Positions 32,864 to 43,516 of a stretch of DNA of 64,000 bases are shown one piece after another. The position numbers and the translations under genes are program-made. Under the pieces are notes generated by a model. It searched no databases. It was not told where the DNA came from and was given only the letters and a program-made list of their open reading frames with translations. Origin of the DNA: Phaeoceros laevis. Its lineage: Eukaryota > Anthocerotophyta > Anthocerotopsida > Notothyladales. Location of the stretch: the NCBI GenBank assembly GCA_049999765.1, contig JBNGIQ010009298.1, positions 1 to 64,000 on the forward strand, in the 5' to 3' direction. The stretch's first letter is position 1. Each line of letters opens with the position of its first letter.

Positions 32864-33888
32864 TTACAAGAGTTGCACTGCTGCAATCATAGGAATTTTT
32901 TCCCGGAGCTTTTGTGTGACAGCAACACGGACAGTCATCACAGCAGCTGCAGGTCCTTCAATCTTGATTTTCACAACGGGCCCGTCGATCTTCTCTAGCG
33001 TCAGTGTTCCACCGCCTGTTCCATTCAAGTAAGGCCGAATTTCCGACAAAACCTGTGGCAACGAGAAAATCATGTCAGCACAAAGAGAAGGCACCGCCAG
33101 ACAGATAACCTGCAAAGATTCTGCTCCCAATATTCCAAAACAACGAACTCAAACCGCACCTTCTCCACATTTTCCTCGTCCAGAGCTAACCCTGTCTCTT
33201 CATCCATCACCTGCTCTACCCCTACAATCTCTGGGATGGACTCTATAAGCCGCCGTTCAATTCCCATCTTCATCGTCATGAGGGAGCTTGGACAAGATCC
33301 GCAGGCCCCCTGGAGCTTCAGCTTTACCACGAGGCCGTCAATTTCATGCAGCGCAACATTTCCTCCATCCGACATAAGGTAAGGACGCACTTCATCCAGC
33401 ACCTTCTCGACATTCTCCTCCGTCAGCTCCAAGCCGGTCACAGGAGTCTGTGGAGTGGCTACAGCCCTAACAACTGCAATCCCGAGACAGCCAAGTGAGC
33501 TGCAGGAAAGATCAAACCATCCTAAGCGGTGTTTTCCCCAGCCAGCCATCTAAAACCTGGACATATGATGCTCACCGACACCGGGACTAGATAGAGACAA
33601 ACCTTGAGATGCTCTCCTCTCGACTCCTTTGCCATTTGCCAGCACCAAATGCCTCCTCCCTGCAGATGAACACAGCTGCTGCCTGTGCGCAAAACCCTCT
33701 GACTGCCACAACCCCCGTCCGCCACTCCTGGACGAGGACGCCTCGGGGCTGTACCCGTCGACGGCATGCACCGTAGCACAGCAAGCAGCCGAGGACGACG
33801 AGGGAGAAGATGAGGAAGAGGAAGGTCCGGAGGGCTTGAAGGAGAGGCGCAGCACGGAGGAGGAGCAGCCTTGCACTAGGGCCGCCAT
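32864..33888 (-). CDS. NFU: chloroplast NFU-type iron-sulfur scaffold protein
   Basis: Three exons on the minus strand (33888-33603, 33473-33160 and 33052-32864), all GT-AG and in phase, 262 residues. The first 95 residues are Ser-rich and acid-poor, a typical plastid transit peptide. Exon 2 carries a complete NifU C-terminal domain: [37 protein letters not shown] with the CxxC (about residues 152-155) that holds the Fe-S cluster, and [20 protein letters not shown]. Exon 3 encodes a second NifU-like domain ([32 protein letters not shown]) that lacks CxxC. This intact-plus-degenerate pair is the hallmark of plastid NFU1/2/3, which pass 4Fe-4S and 2Fe-2S clusters to photosystem I and other stromal proteins. 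Its start codon lies 400 bp from that of the divergent Tpt1 gene. Confidence 0.94.
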
Positions 33889-34288
33889 GCCTGCCACCGC
33901 CTCTACACCTCGAAACCTGATCCTTGCAAGGCTTAGAGGATCCCACACAAGTCTCGGCGCAAACCGAAAGAATCACTTCCTCGCAAAGTTGAAGTTGCAA
34001 GTGCCTTGATAGCGCACTTCAGACGCAAACTACAATGGATGTTTCTCTGCCGCGTGACACTTCTCTTGAAGCTTCGGGGGGAGCAACCAGCGCGAGAGAA
34101 GGGTCCTGGGGGCATCACCCGACAGCTGATGCCTTGCCAGCCAGCCACCTTCCTCTACGACAGGATGTCGAAATCACTCAAGTTTAAAACTTTAACAAGT
34201 AGAACCGGCCGAAGTAAGCACCGGCAGCGTTCTCGGTCTTCACGTTGAGCGCAGCATAGTCTATATAAACTAGGGTTAAATCGTGTCC
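33889..34288. promoter_or_regulatory. divergent promoter region of NFU and Tpt1 genes
   Basis: 400 bp between oppositely oriented start codons. A TATA-like ctatataaac is at 34261-34270 followed by a telobox-like ctagggtt at 34270-34277, only about 20 bp before the first Tpt1 ATG (34289). If the TATA is used, transcription would begin at or after that ATG. Confidence 0.5.
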
Positions 34289-35323
34289 ATGGCTTTATCG
34301 CTGTGTTCACGTCTCGCAGGGCCTGGCGGAGGGGCTCTCCTACACGTCCAGCTGTGCAGGCGCTTCTCAACTTCCAGGTCTCGGCTCTCACCACCGATCC
34401 TCGCCATGCCTCGGCGGAGGAAGAACAAGGGAAGCTCTGAGAACCCTGATTTGGAGCCAATTCAGCCTTGGGAGAAGCCAGATGCAGTGGTGAGTCGGTC
34501 TGAGCCCAAACCTAAGCCGTTGCCTGCTCCTGTGCCTTCGGCTGTGGCCCTTGAGCCCGAGGCTGTGGTTATAGCTGCGGCCCCCGCTCCTCCTCGCGCT
34601 CCTTCTCCGACTGCCAACGGCCACGGAAAGGTAGCTGACATTGACGGCCCTTCGAGCATCAGCGGGGAGACGTCTGAAAGGGACATTGATGCCCTTGGGC
34701 GACAATTGACGAAAATTTTGCGCCACAGCGCACTGGATTTCAGGCTCGCTATCAGAAGTGATGGATATGTGGAGGTGGCGGATCTGTTGAAGCTGGACGT
34801 GACAACAAGGACAAGGAGGAAATTAAGCTCGCACTCAGTTGACGATGTCCGACTAGCTGCGGCCAGGGATCTGAAGCAGCGGATGGGACTGCTGGAGGAA
34901 AACGGCAAGACTTTCATCAGGGCGAACCAAGGGCATTCCATGAAGGTGATTGTGAGCGAGCAGCTGCTGAAGCCCGTTGTGGACGCCGGGGAGGTAGCTG
35001 TGTGCGTGCACGGGACGTATCTGCAGAATTTGAAGTCAATTTTCGCCAAGGGATTGTGCAAGATGTCGCGGCTGCATATCCACTTTGCAACGGGATTGCC
35101 GAATGAATCTGGTGTGATCAGCGGTATGCGAGCTAGTTGCGAAGTTTTGATCCATTTGAATGTAGAGAAGGCCCTGGCGGACGGGATGAAGCTGTTCAAA
35201 TCCGAGAACGGAGTCATTCTCACGGAAGGGTTTGGCGGAGTTGTGCCAAAAGAGTATTTTAGCCGCGTGGAGTCGCTTCCCGGTAGGAAGCAGATCCAGA
35301 TACCGGCTAAGGTTGTTCAGTAA
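34289..35323 (+). CDS. TPT1: tRNA 2'-phosphotransferase (Tpt1/KptA)
   Basis: Single exon, 344 residues from ATG 34289; ATG 34406 (MPRRRKNKG) is a likely alternative. Tpt1 removes the 2'-phosphate left at the splice junction of tRNA after ligation, transferring it to NAD+ and yielding ADP-ribose 1'',2''-cyclic phosphate. After a presequence-like start (CRRFSTSRSRLSPP) and a Pro/Ala-rich linker, the catalytic part begins near residue 130: LGRQLTKILRHSALDF, then FIRANQGHSMKV, VCVHGTYLQNLKSIFAKGL, RLHIHFATG and ISGMRASCEVLIHLNVEKAL. The Arg-His pair, the Arg of IRANQGHS and the Arg of SGMR correspond to the known catalytic set. The first 39 residues could target it to an organelle while the shorter form stays in the nucleus or cytosol. 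Confidence 0.95.
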   Translation: MALSLCSRLAGPGGGALLHVQLCRRFSTSRSRLSPPILAMPRRRKNKGSSENPDLEPIQPWEKPDAVVSRSEPKPKPLPAPVPSAVALEPEAVVIAAAPAPPRAPSPTANGHGKVADIDGPSSISGETSERDIDALGRQLTKILRHSALDFRLAIRSDGYVEVADLLKLDVTTRTRRKLSSHSVDDVRLAAARDLKQRMGLLEENGKTFIRANQGHSMKVIVSEQLLKPVVDAGEVAVCVHGTYLQNLKSIFAKGLCKMSRLHIHFATGLPNESGVISGMRASCEVLIHLNVEKALADGMKLFKSENGVILTEGFGGVVPKEYFSRVESLPGRKQIQIPAKVVQ

Positions 35324-35436
35324 ACATTTTTGGACCATTGGCCCAATGGAGGTTTTGTGTAGTGTGGAGTAAAAGTTGAAGGGTTTGCCTTTTGCAACCC
35401 TTGTTATTGAGAGATGCTGAATTGAGATGGGCGGAG

Positions 35437-37584
35437 ATGGGGGTGCTACGAATTGCGCTATTGTCGAGGACAGTGTTGGTGGCGTTGATGGTCTTGTCTC
35501 GCACTTTCTCCCGCCCTTATGACACCTCTGCTAGCCTGCATGCCCCTTGTCTCAACGCATCCGGGGCTGTGGCAACTGATGAACCCGTTTTGCCTGGGCT
35601 GGCCCGGTTCCTGGAGGAGGCAGTTGTCTGGGATGGTGTCTACTACGTGCGCATCGCGCAGTGTGGTTACGAATATGAGCAGACGCACGCATTCCTTCCC
35701 TTCTTGCCGCTCGGGATCCGGCTTGTTACCTTCACTGGTAGCTGCTGCGTTTGCCTTGCGTCCTGCACACCTTCCTGTGTGACTCTGGAAAGTTCTCAAC
35801 TTCCCTCACTGTCTCCGTCGTCAGTCTTGCGCAGGTTGATACCCCTTGTAGGTGTGAGAGCCACTCTGTCATTGGCTGGCCACACCATCAGCAATGTCGC
35901 TTTCGTTCTTGCTGCTTGGTACTTTTACAGGTAACATGCTACCAATAATTCTTTGCCTCAACTTGTTAAAGGCCGTCAATCGGTATCCCCATAGAGTTTT
36001 TCCTTGCAGACTGTCAAGGCATGTTTTGCAAGACGATAAGCTGGCTACAAGGGCAACTGTGCTTTTCTGTGTGAATCCGGCCTCGGTGTTTTACTCCTCC
36101 ATGTAAGTAAGTTGCTGCCCTGGTGTCATGAGATGCCTTCACAAACCGGTAAGGCCCAATGACTGGAGTAACTGAACTGCTGAAGAATGCAGATATTCTG
36201 AAAGCCTATTCAGCCTGCTATCTTTCGCGGGGTTGTGGCACCTGGTGTCAGGAGCGAAGTTTAGAGCAGTGTTTCTATTTGCTCTTTCCAGTGCTGTTCG
36301 ATCGAATGGAGTTCTTCACGCAGGCTTCTTTCTTTACGAGGCCATGCAGCAGGCATTTGTCAGTGCGAAGCACAGACACATTTCGCTGGTCAGTTTTTCC
36401 TTTCTAGCATGTCCTTGTTCTAGTAGAGGTGACTCCTGTTTGTGGTGTCTGGAGCTGTCTGAACCATTGTGTAGAGCCCTGGTATTAGTGTTTGCATTTT
36501 GCTGAAGGCAAACAGCAATTCCGAACTAGATGTTCTTGTGGTGCAAGGATAAGGTCAGTGATGTGGCTGGTGATCAATTTTCATATAACCTGCAGGCCCT
36601 TGTGAAGATTGTACTGGTCGCGGTTCTGCAAACCATGTGTGTTGTTGCACCTTTTGCGGCATTTCAGGCTTATGGATTCTACCAGCTCTGTGACAACAGC
36701 GATGTTGCCCATATAAGGGGTTCACGCCCTTGGTGCAAATCGACAGTTCCATATCTCTATGGTTTTGTCCAAAGTCACTATTGGTGAGGCAGAAAGTTGT
36801 TGATGTAGTTTGTTTCACTGTGTCCAACCCTGTGTAGAATTAACAGTTGCCTTTTGTGCGCAGGAATGTGGGATTTCTCCGCTATTTCCAGTGGAATCAA
36901 GTTCCCAACTTCTTCCTCGCATCACCAATACTGCTTCTTGCAGCATGCTCTCTCACTAGCTATTCAGTGCGCCAAAAACGACTATTCTGGACTCTTGGGT
37001 TAGCTGCAACAAGACTAGAACCTTTCAAAAGATCACTCTCGTGTCCTCATCAAGTGAAAGCAGTGATTCCAGGTAACAATTTAAACGCTGTGATTTTTGT
37101 AAGTCATGTCGTCGCATTCAGCTGTTATCAGCAGCAACAGGGAATGCACGAACTGCACTCACTCTCGAGCTATTGCCATTGTGGCAGAAGGTGGACAGGA
37201 ATGTGGCATGTGTAACGAAGTATTGCATGATGGTGAGAGCAACGAGCTGGGGTTTTTCACTCCTCCAGTGTTGTGTTTTTTGTACCAGCTGGCTTTCATG
37301 GCCATATTTGTCACGCTAATCATGCACGTTCAGGTAAGCAGCAGTAGCAGGATAATATTTTTCTGTGTTGGAAGAGGTTCAACAACGACCAGGTTGTGAA
37401 CTCAAACTGCCTTTGGTCATCGCAGGTTGCAACGCGGTTTCTGTCGGTGAGCCCCCCTGTTTACTGGTACGCAGCCCTTCAGGATAGTGGAAAGGCAATG
37501 GGAAGGCCGCTGGTGTGGAGAGCGTTTTTGGGTTACTTTGTTGTCGGAACACTGCTCTTCTCCAACTTTTACCCCTTTACTTAG
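35437..37584 (+). CDS. PIGV: GPI mannosyltransferase II (PIG-V)
   Basis: Eight exons, all GT-AG and in phase: 35437-35737, 35825-35930, 36010-36102, 36193-36388, 36596-36783, 36864-37072, 37122-37333 and 37426-37584, giving 487 residues. PIG-V is a multi-spanning ER membrane enzyme that adds the second mannose to the GPI-anchor precursor from dolichol-phosphate mannose. Diagnostic segments are VWDGVYYVRIAQCGYEYEQT with the luminal acidic residue, HAFLPFLPL, LFCVNPASVFYSSIYSES across a splice, SSAVRSNGVLHAGFFLYEA, IRGSRPWCK, FVQSHYWNVGFLRYFQWNQV and the C-terminal VATRFLSVSPPVYWYAAL. Exon 7 contains a hydrophilic Cys-rich stretch (RECTNCTHSRAIAIV, ECGMCNEVL) that I do not recall from other PIG-V proteins. 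The first in-frame ATG was chosen; an overlapping ATG at 35426 is out of frame. It converges with the next gene. Confidence 0.93.
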
Positions 37585-37616
37585 AAGTGGGTCAAGGAGA
37601 TGCTTTACAGTTTTGT

Positions 37617-38492
37617 CTACAAGCTAACCTGCTCCATCTCCTGGGCGATGGCCATGCCAGCCTCCTCAACCTTGCGGGCAGCATCAGTTTCCGGAAAGCG
37701 TGCTGGGTTGGACCAATTGAGATGAATGAAGCGTACCTTAGCCCGCTGCTGGACTGGCATGGCGGCAAATCTTTCCATGGAGCTGCTGATTGTGGGGTGA
37801 GGGATCTGTGAAATGTCCCTACCCGGCAGCTCGCCCCTGGAGAAGAAGGTTCCGTCGAGGTAAGCGATGTCGACGGCCTGGATGTGGTCTTCGACGCGCA
37901 CTCCGGTGCCATCCCAGTCCTCCCAGCGGTCGATATCCGGAATGAAGAGCACTCGGCGGTTTGGGCCTTCAATCCGAAAGCCCACCACCTCGGAGAACTC
38001 CTGGCGATGAGGCACCAGCAGTGGCGTGACGCGCAGGGCAGGTGAGAGCTGCACCGGCAGACCATGAGAGAGCGGGTGCAGCTGGATGTTGCGCAGGGTG
38101 AGCAGCTGACTCCAGGGCCCGTTGCCAGCTAGGAAGGCCGCCATCCGCGGCATCACCCACACTGGCAGGCCCTGCGCTCCTGCTGCCTCCTGGCCGAAGA
38201 AGATGAGACCTGTGTAGTGGCCGATGTGGGCGTGTGTAAGCAGCACGCCCTCTAGGTCCAGGCCGTTGCCGGCAACCGGCGGGGCAATGGCGTTGAAGCG
38301 GTGCAGCTGCTCCCGGAGGTCTGGTGTGGCTTCTATCAGCCAGCGCTTGCCAGCTATGCGGTCCACCAGCCCGATGCAGGCTGCTGTGCGCCGAAGCGCC
38401 GGATTCCTCCAGCCGGGATCCTCGTCGTGCCCCAGCTGCGGCGCACCACCATCTTGTCCCGACCCGAGCACCACCAGTTCGACGTCGGCCAT
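37617..38492 (-). CDS. PqqB-like metallo-beta-lactamase-fold hydrolase
   Basis: Single exon, 291 residues from ATG 38492. The N-terminus LVVLGSGQDGGAPQLGHD and the metal motif LLTHAHIGHYTGLIFFGQEA (residues about 85-103) match PqqB and its close bacterial relatives, in which the Asp of HxHxDH is replaced by Gly. Further signatures are VPHRQEFSEVVGFRIEG, FIPDIDRWEDW and AYLDGTFFSRGELPGRD. The protein probably binds a metal and hydrolyses or oxidises a small substrate; PqqB itself hydroxylates tyrosine in pyrroloquinoline quinone synthesis, but no other pqq gene is here and the function should not be equated. The gene is intronless and visibly more GC-rich than its neighbours, so ancient transfer from bacteria is plausible. 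Its stop codon is 32 bp from that of convergent PIG-V. Confidence 0.82.
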   Translation of the reverse strand: MADVELVVLGSGQDGGAPQLGHDEDPGWRNPALRRTAACIGLVDRIAGKRWLIEATPDLREQLHRFNAIAPPVAGNGLDLEGVLLTHAHIGHYTGLIFFGQEAAGAQGLPVWVMPRMAAFLAGNGPWSQLLTLRNIQLHPLSHGLPVQLSPALRVTPLLVPHRQEFSEVVGFRIEGPNRRVLFIPDIDRWEDWDGTGVRVEDHIQAVDIAYLDGTFFSRGELPGRDISQIPHPTISSSMERFAAMPVQQRAKVRFIHLNWSNPARFPETDAARKVEEAGMAIAQEMEQVSL

Positions 38493-38639
38493 GACGAGCT
38501 AGATGAGAATGAGAAGCTGGGGGAATGGGCCGTACTACCAAGGTTTTGGATGTGGGACTTTCCATCATCACCAAGACCGGAAAGGCAGGGAACCCGATGA
38601 CCGGGATATGAGGCATGGGTGGGCTACTTGGATGAAGAC

Positions 38640-39010
38640 ATCTTCCAGTTGAGTGAGGATTTCCTCACTGCTGGCATGCTGCAAAATTTGCGAGCTACGC
38701 CCTTGGCGTAGTCTGACCTAGAGTCTCTTCCTTGCCTCAGGCTGTGGTGCTTACAGGCCCTTGCGCTGCACAGGCTTAAAGCTTCACCCCAGCAGACCAG
38801 CCCCTGGAGAATGAGTGTCTGGGTCAAGATGCTGGCGCTGGACCCTGACGTGTGACCCAACGCCAAGGAATTTATCCTGAGAGGAGGTTCTCTGGATTTC
38901 AAAAGCAGGTCACCATCACCATGATCCCGTTTGGGGCAGGAAGAAAGATCGCCCTGGCATGGCTTTGGCTCTCCTCCATATGCACCTCATCTGCTGGCAG
39001 CTGCCAGTAG
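38640..39010 (+). pseudogene. cytochrome P450 C-terminal fragment, dead
   Basis: Plus-strand remnants in three frames follow the order of a P450 C-terminus: DLESLPCL (meander before the ExxR helix), ALDPDV-stop-PNAKEF and PERRFSGFQKQV (PERF region), then MIPFGAGRKI of the heme-binding loop and, one frame over, PGMALALLHMHLICWQL. A single missing T between ATC and GCCCTGG removes the heme-ligand Cys and shifts the frame. With at least one stop and two or more frameshifts, it cannot be functional. The 5' two thirds of the gene is absent. Confidence 0.85.
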
Positions 39011-39929
39011 TCAGGTCTATATGGTAGAGAGCCCTGATTCCTGCAGGCTAGCGCAGGAATCTCAAATATTGAAAGCGGCTTGACACCACGCAGCCCCCAA
39101 TTCTTCACCAGTGACATGAATTCATATGAAGGCCAGCTCGGAAGAAGCTTTTTGATCAGTTCCGACTTCGTGTGCAGGTTAAGTTCTGCATCCACAAGGT
39201 ACAGTCATTCGATTCTTACATCCGATCAAAGCCATCAGATGGTGGCCATAGAGACGCACATCTCACAAGGAGTTGCAGTAGGTGGAGTATGGTCGACTGA
39301 GACAGTCTATAGCATTACTACAAAGTCTGCCCAAAGTCTGTAGGTCCAAACTCTGCCCGTGTTATCTGTACCACAGGATTTCATAGAAAGCCTCACAAAG
39401 CTCATATTTGCATTAGGTCGTGATGTCCAGGTCCGTTATCGGCCGAGGTGGAAAGTCCCAAGTTTTTTCTTGAGACTTCATTCTTTCCTTTTCTCCTTCT
39501 CACCTCCTTCTCTCACGGCCTTTTTAAGGCCACGGCCTTTTTAAGGCTTGCGTGGTGTATCCATTACGGAAGGTCCAAGTTCTTGTGTGGCAGTGCTCGA
39601 CAGGAACTAGAAGACGATTCTTGTGATCAAGGATCCTTGTGTGATCAGGTATCCTTGAACAGATGCCCCAAGCTATGTGAACAGTATCTTGCCCTGGGTT
39701 TTGATGCACTGCGTTGAAACTGCTGTTTTGCCAGTAGAGTCCCTAGCCCTGTACAGAATTTCCAGAAGATAAGCAATCTTAACCGCGCTAACCAACGGGA
39801 ACAGTTAAGGTGCAAAATGCGAACACATCGCTCCTCCTTTCTATCTTTAATGTTGCTCTGAAGGGTTTGTCGACAAGGTAGCATTGCTGTTGCAGAAAGG
39901 TGGGAGGTTCTCTTCCAAACTGGTGCCAG
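39011..39929. other. intergenic region with a small hairpin repeat
   Basis: No gene is seen. At 39514-39547 the 17-mer cacggcctttttaaggc occurs twice in tandem; each copy contains the palindrome ggcctt-tt-aaggc and could form a short hairpin. Confidence 0.5.
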
Positions 39930-40734
39930 ATGGATTTGTTCATTCTGTCAGGGCAGAGCAACATGGCGGGCCGAGGCGGCGTGCACGACTCAGTGTGGGA
40001 CGGAGTGGTGCCCCCGGAGTGCACACCTCCTGCAGGCACCTCCATTCTGCGGCTCACTGCAGGACTGCAATGGGAAGCTGCTCAGGAGCCCCTCCATTTC
40101 GACATTGACACGAAGACATGCGGACTGGGACCCGGGATGGTCTTCGCAGCGAAATCTGCGGTTGCCGGTGCTACCATCGGCCTGGTCCCCTGCGCTGTCG
40201 GAGGCACCGCCATGGCAGAATGGGACCAGAGCTTGAAGCTCTACACCAACATGATCCAGCGGGCTCACTCTGCCATTTCCCAGGGCGGACCTGGTGCTCA
40301 AATTAGGGCCCTGCTGTGGTACCAGGGAGAGAGCGATACTGTGGACCCGGGAGATGCCTCCCAGTTCTCCCTCAGACTGCAAGAGCTCATTGCAAATGTC
40401 CGCCGTGACCTGCACCTTCCCGATTTGCCAATTATCCAGGTGACTCTTGCGTGAATGGATGATGGCGGTTCCCTCCCGCCAGAGCGTGGTGACTGACTGC
40501 GTGTTGCATTCGCTCTGTCTGAAGGTGGGCATTACCATCAAGTCGCACCCCTACCCCGATCTTCTGAAACAGGTTCAGCAATCTCAGCGGGCGATCAACA
40601 TCCCTGGCGTATACTATGTGGATGCGGAAGGCCTTCCCCTGCAGGAAGATGGTGTGCACCTCACCACCGAGGCTCAGGTGATATTGGGTTCCAAGCTGGC
40701 AGCACTGTACAAAGAACGGGTCTTGGCTGTCTGA
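39930..40734 (+). CDS. SGNH-type carbohydrate esterase
   Basis: Two exons (39930-40439 and 40525-40734) around an 85-bp GT-AG intron, phase 0, 239 residues. The protein belongs to the plant carbohydrate-esterase (SASA/SGNH) family that removes acetyl groups from wall polysaccharides. Block I is ILSGQSNMAGRGGV with the catalytic Ser, block II-like GLVPCAVGGTAMAEW follows, block III is LLWYQGESDTV near residue 129, and the catalytic Asp-His pair is in EDGVHLTTEAQ near residue 210. The first ATG lies only about seven residues before GQSN and no signal peptide precedes it, so an upstream exon encoding a leader may exist (family members are usually slightly longer). An unspliced message would stop at 40452. 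Confidence 0.86.
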
Positions 40735-40773
40735 CCATTAGTACTTGACCATTACTACTTGACCATTAGTAGT
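40732..40773. repeat. three-copy 14-bp tandem repeat at the stop codon
   Basis: Three direct units built on tgaccattagtact. The TGA stop codon of the SGNH esterase is the first three bases of unit one. Confidence 0.8.
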
Positions 40774-41402
40774 GTACAAGCTTTTTTTGTGACTTTTGGC
40801 GCTTTTACTTAGCCCGCAAGATATTATAGTAGAGGTTTAGGGTTTTTTGTTTTTCCCCTATAGTTGGGAGCCCTAATGTAGCATGCTAAATCTAGCTACG
40901 CAATTTACTATGCGGAAGCATTTTTTCCGCTAAAACATTTTCTAGCATTACACATTTTAAGTAACTTCGCATCCTGCTCCAGAAGTTGTGCTTGTGCCTT
41001 TCGGGTTATCGATTCTTCGGACCGAGTGACTAATATGTCGGTCTGTGAGTTGAAGGAGCACCTCGACTTCCTTAGAGTGGCGCAATTCTATCACCATGTC
41101 CTCAGCCGTGAGGACTCCAATCTCATATATCACCTCCCACCACTAATGAGTACTCTAGGAGCTCGACTTAGTCCTCCTTAAACTCTGTGGTTTTAGCTTT
41201 TATTTTAATCCCTAAAGGATTGTCAAGTCAGAATTTAAATGAGCATTTATTGATGCATGGTTTTAAAAAATTGGGTGAAACCTATCCAACAGCAATCCTC
41301 TTAGGTAGGCCTTAGCTGTAGGTAGCTATTGTTAGAGGGACTTTCTCCCTTGGCCGAGTTACCCCTTTTTCGTTGGACGAACAGAGAGTCCAAGAACGGC
41401 CA

Positions 41403-41452
41403 CCATTGCAGGTCACGGCTGTGCGATTTGACCTATACGTGACCTGCGATGG
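41403..41452. repeat. 15-bp inverted repeat (hairpin)
   Basis: ccattgcaggtcacg at 41403-41417 is the reverse complement of 41438-41452 with one mismatch, separated by 20 bases. It could fold into a stem-loop. No gene end lies nearby, so its role is unknown. Confidence 0.75.
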
Positions 41453-43361
41453 AGGCCGGTCTGGTGGCTACCGCGACCGGCAATCAGGTCATGGTTTACG
41501 CCGGGTTAGAGGTGGTTAGTTTCCTTCCTCCCGTGGCCATGGCTGGCGAGCTCGAGTTCAAGGTGGCCACAATTTTGGGCAAGAGTCTGCTGCGCATGCG
41601 AGAAGGTGGCGGCTTGACGGCCTGGCAATGGTGAGCAAGCTAGGCAGCAGGTCGCACGCGGGGCCGCAGGCATGGATGCTGCAGTGTAAGGCTAAGGGGC
41701 TAGCAGGGCATGGGAAGACGGCTGAAGGCCAAATATCCTTGGGCGAGCCAGCAAGCGGGAGATCGGGCCAGGTAGCCCTAGGGATGCACAGCAGGCGGGG
41801 GATCTCAAGACAAGTTTCTCATACAGAATGCAAATCAAAACGGTCTTAGCTGCCTTGGGAATCAAATCGACTCCCAAAACTCAGAATCCAAAAGTGGAGC
41901 ATCAATATCTGATCTATGAGTGTGCGATTGCAAAACACTTGTCATTGCACATTTACAATTTGCACGCATGGCACCACCAAAGAACATGCTTTGGACAGAT
42001 GATACACTTCCTTCTATGAATGGCTACAACAGGAACGTGTCCTCCAGGCATGTGACACCTCTTGGTCAGCGCTGGAAACACACTGGAAACATCGCTTCAC
42101 ACCTCAAGCAAGCACGGGCGATGTCAAAATTTGGCATATATCGTTGAAGCATAAGGTTCAGCTGAAAGCACTGTTTGGCACCATACGTAACCGGTTACCT
42201 GTAGTTAGGTTTGCATGGCCGGTTCTTACTTGCTATTACCGGGATTCCGATGACGGAGCGGGCTGCACCAGGTCAGAATACAAATTTTCCTCACTTCTAG
42301 GAGCTTTTTGATCCTGATAATTAATTCCATTCTATACAAATGTGGTACGGTCCGATAGAAGAAAATGCGGGACACATTTCTATATAAGGCGCATGTCGTG
42401 TGGATGAAAAATACATAAGATATGCCATGTCAAACTCCAAATCGTCCAATATCTGGACTGCGCTGCAAAAAAGGGTTGATGTCAAAGGGGCAAGGGAGCT
42501 TGGCGGATTGCGGGCCATAGCCCATCATTCTATGTGCTGAGGGTGGATGCCATCCTTCTCCTTGGAATTTCCGTCCTTGCCTCTAGTGTGTTGATCGCGA
42601 GAGGCTTATTGGAGGAGCTCTTGAGCATTTGGTGTTTTCTTTGCGAAACTAGGAGTACTCGAGTGCGTTGATCTTGCATTGGTAAAGCCCTATAGCTTGT
42701 GGACTTGGAAGACCCGGCTGCCACATTGCCTGGCCGTACAATTTGCTTGAGTCACGAGATTTTAAGTGATGCTGAGTGATTACTTATACACCTACTCTTT
42801 CCATCATTTGTGCTTTTTGCCACTTTTTCTCTTCTTCTCTCATTGGTTACTTGTGTGCTTGTTTATTATAGCTATGTCTGTGTACGTATAGATATATCGC
42901 CTAGTATAAGTTCTTTCACTTCTAACTCCTACCAAGATCATGATTGAGTATTGGTTTGCCATAAAGTACTCCTAGGTAACTTCTTAACAACTTGGCACCC
43001 CACTTCATCTTCTAGCACATAGTATTACATGCATGTTATTATGTACATGTCCATTACTCTCGAGCATTAGATCTTTCCAACATACAACCACTTTACAGTC
43101 TGCAAGTAATATGAACTCTGCAAGTAGTGTAATCATGAGGTAGAAGAAGCCCTACAACATTTATGCTCTTGTATTGTTGTTGAAGATATGACTAAATATT
43201 ACTTAAAAATTCAAGCTTGCAAATGTACTCTTTCAATTCTCTGGAACTTGAAACTTGGAACTGGGAATTATCAAAGAAACTCAAGTAATTTAAGTATCAC
43301 TCTCCTATATAGTGACTCTATGAAACGGTAGAAGTATTAATTGATCAATACGAGTGACATA

Positions 43362-43487
43362 AATATTAACCATACTAATATCCTACTGCCACACATATAT
43401 TCATCTATCACCACTCTCATGTTTAACCGATAATATTTAACCGTACTAGTATCCTACTGCTACATATATATTCATTTGTCACCGTCT
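43362..43487. repeat. two-copy diverged tandem repeat (period about 70 bp)
   Basis: Two about 56-bp copies with substitutions, sharing the core atcctactgc and atatattcat, lie 70 bp apart. Confidence 0.75.
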
Positions 43488-43516
43488 TGAAGTTCATATT
43501 TAGCTGGTGAATTCTC

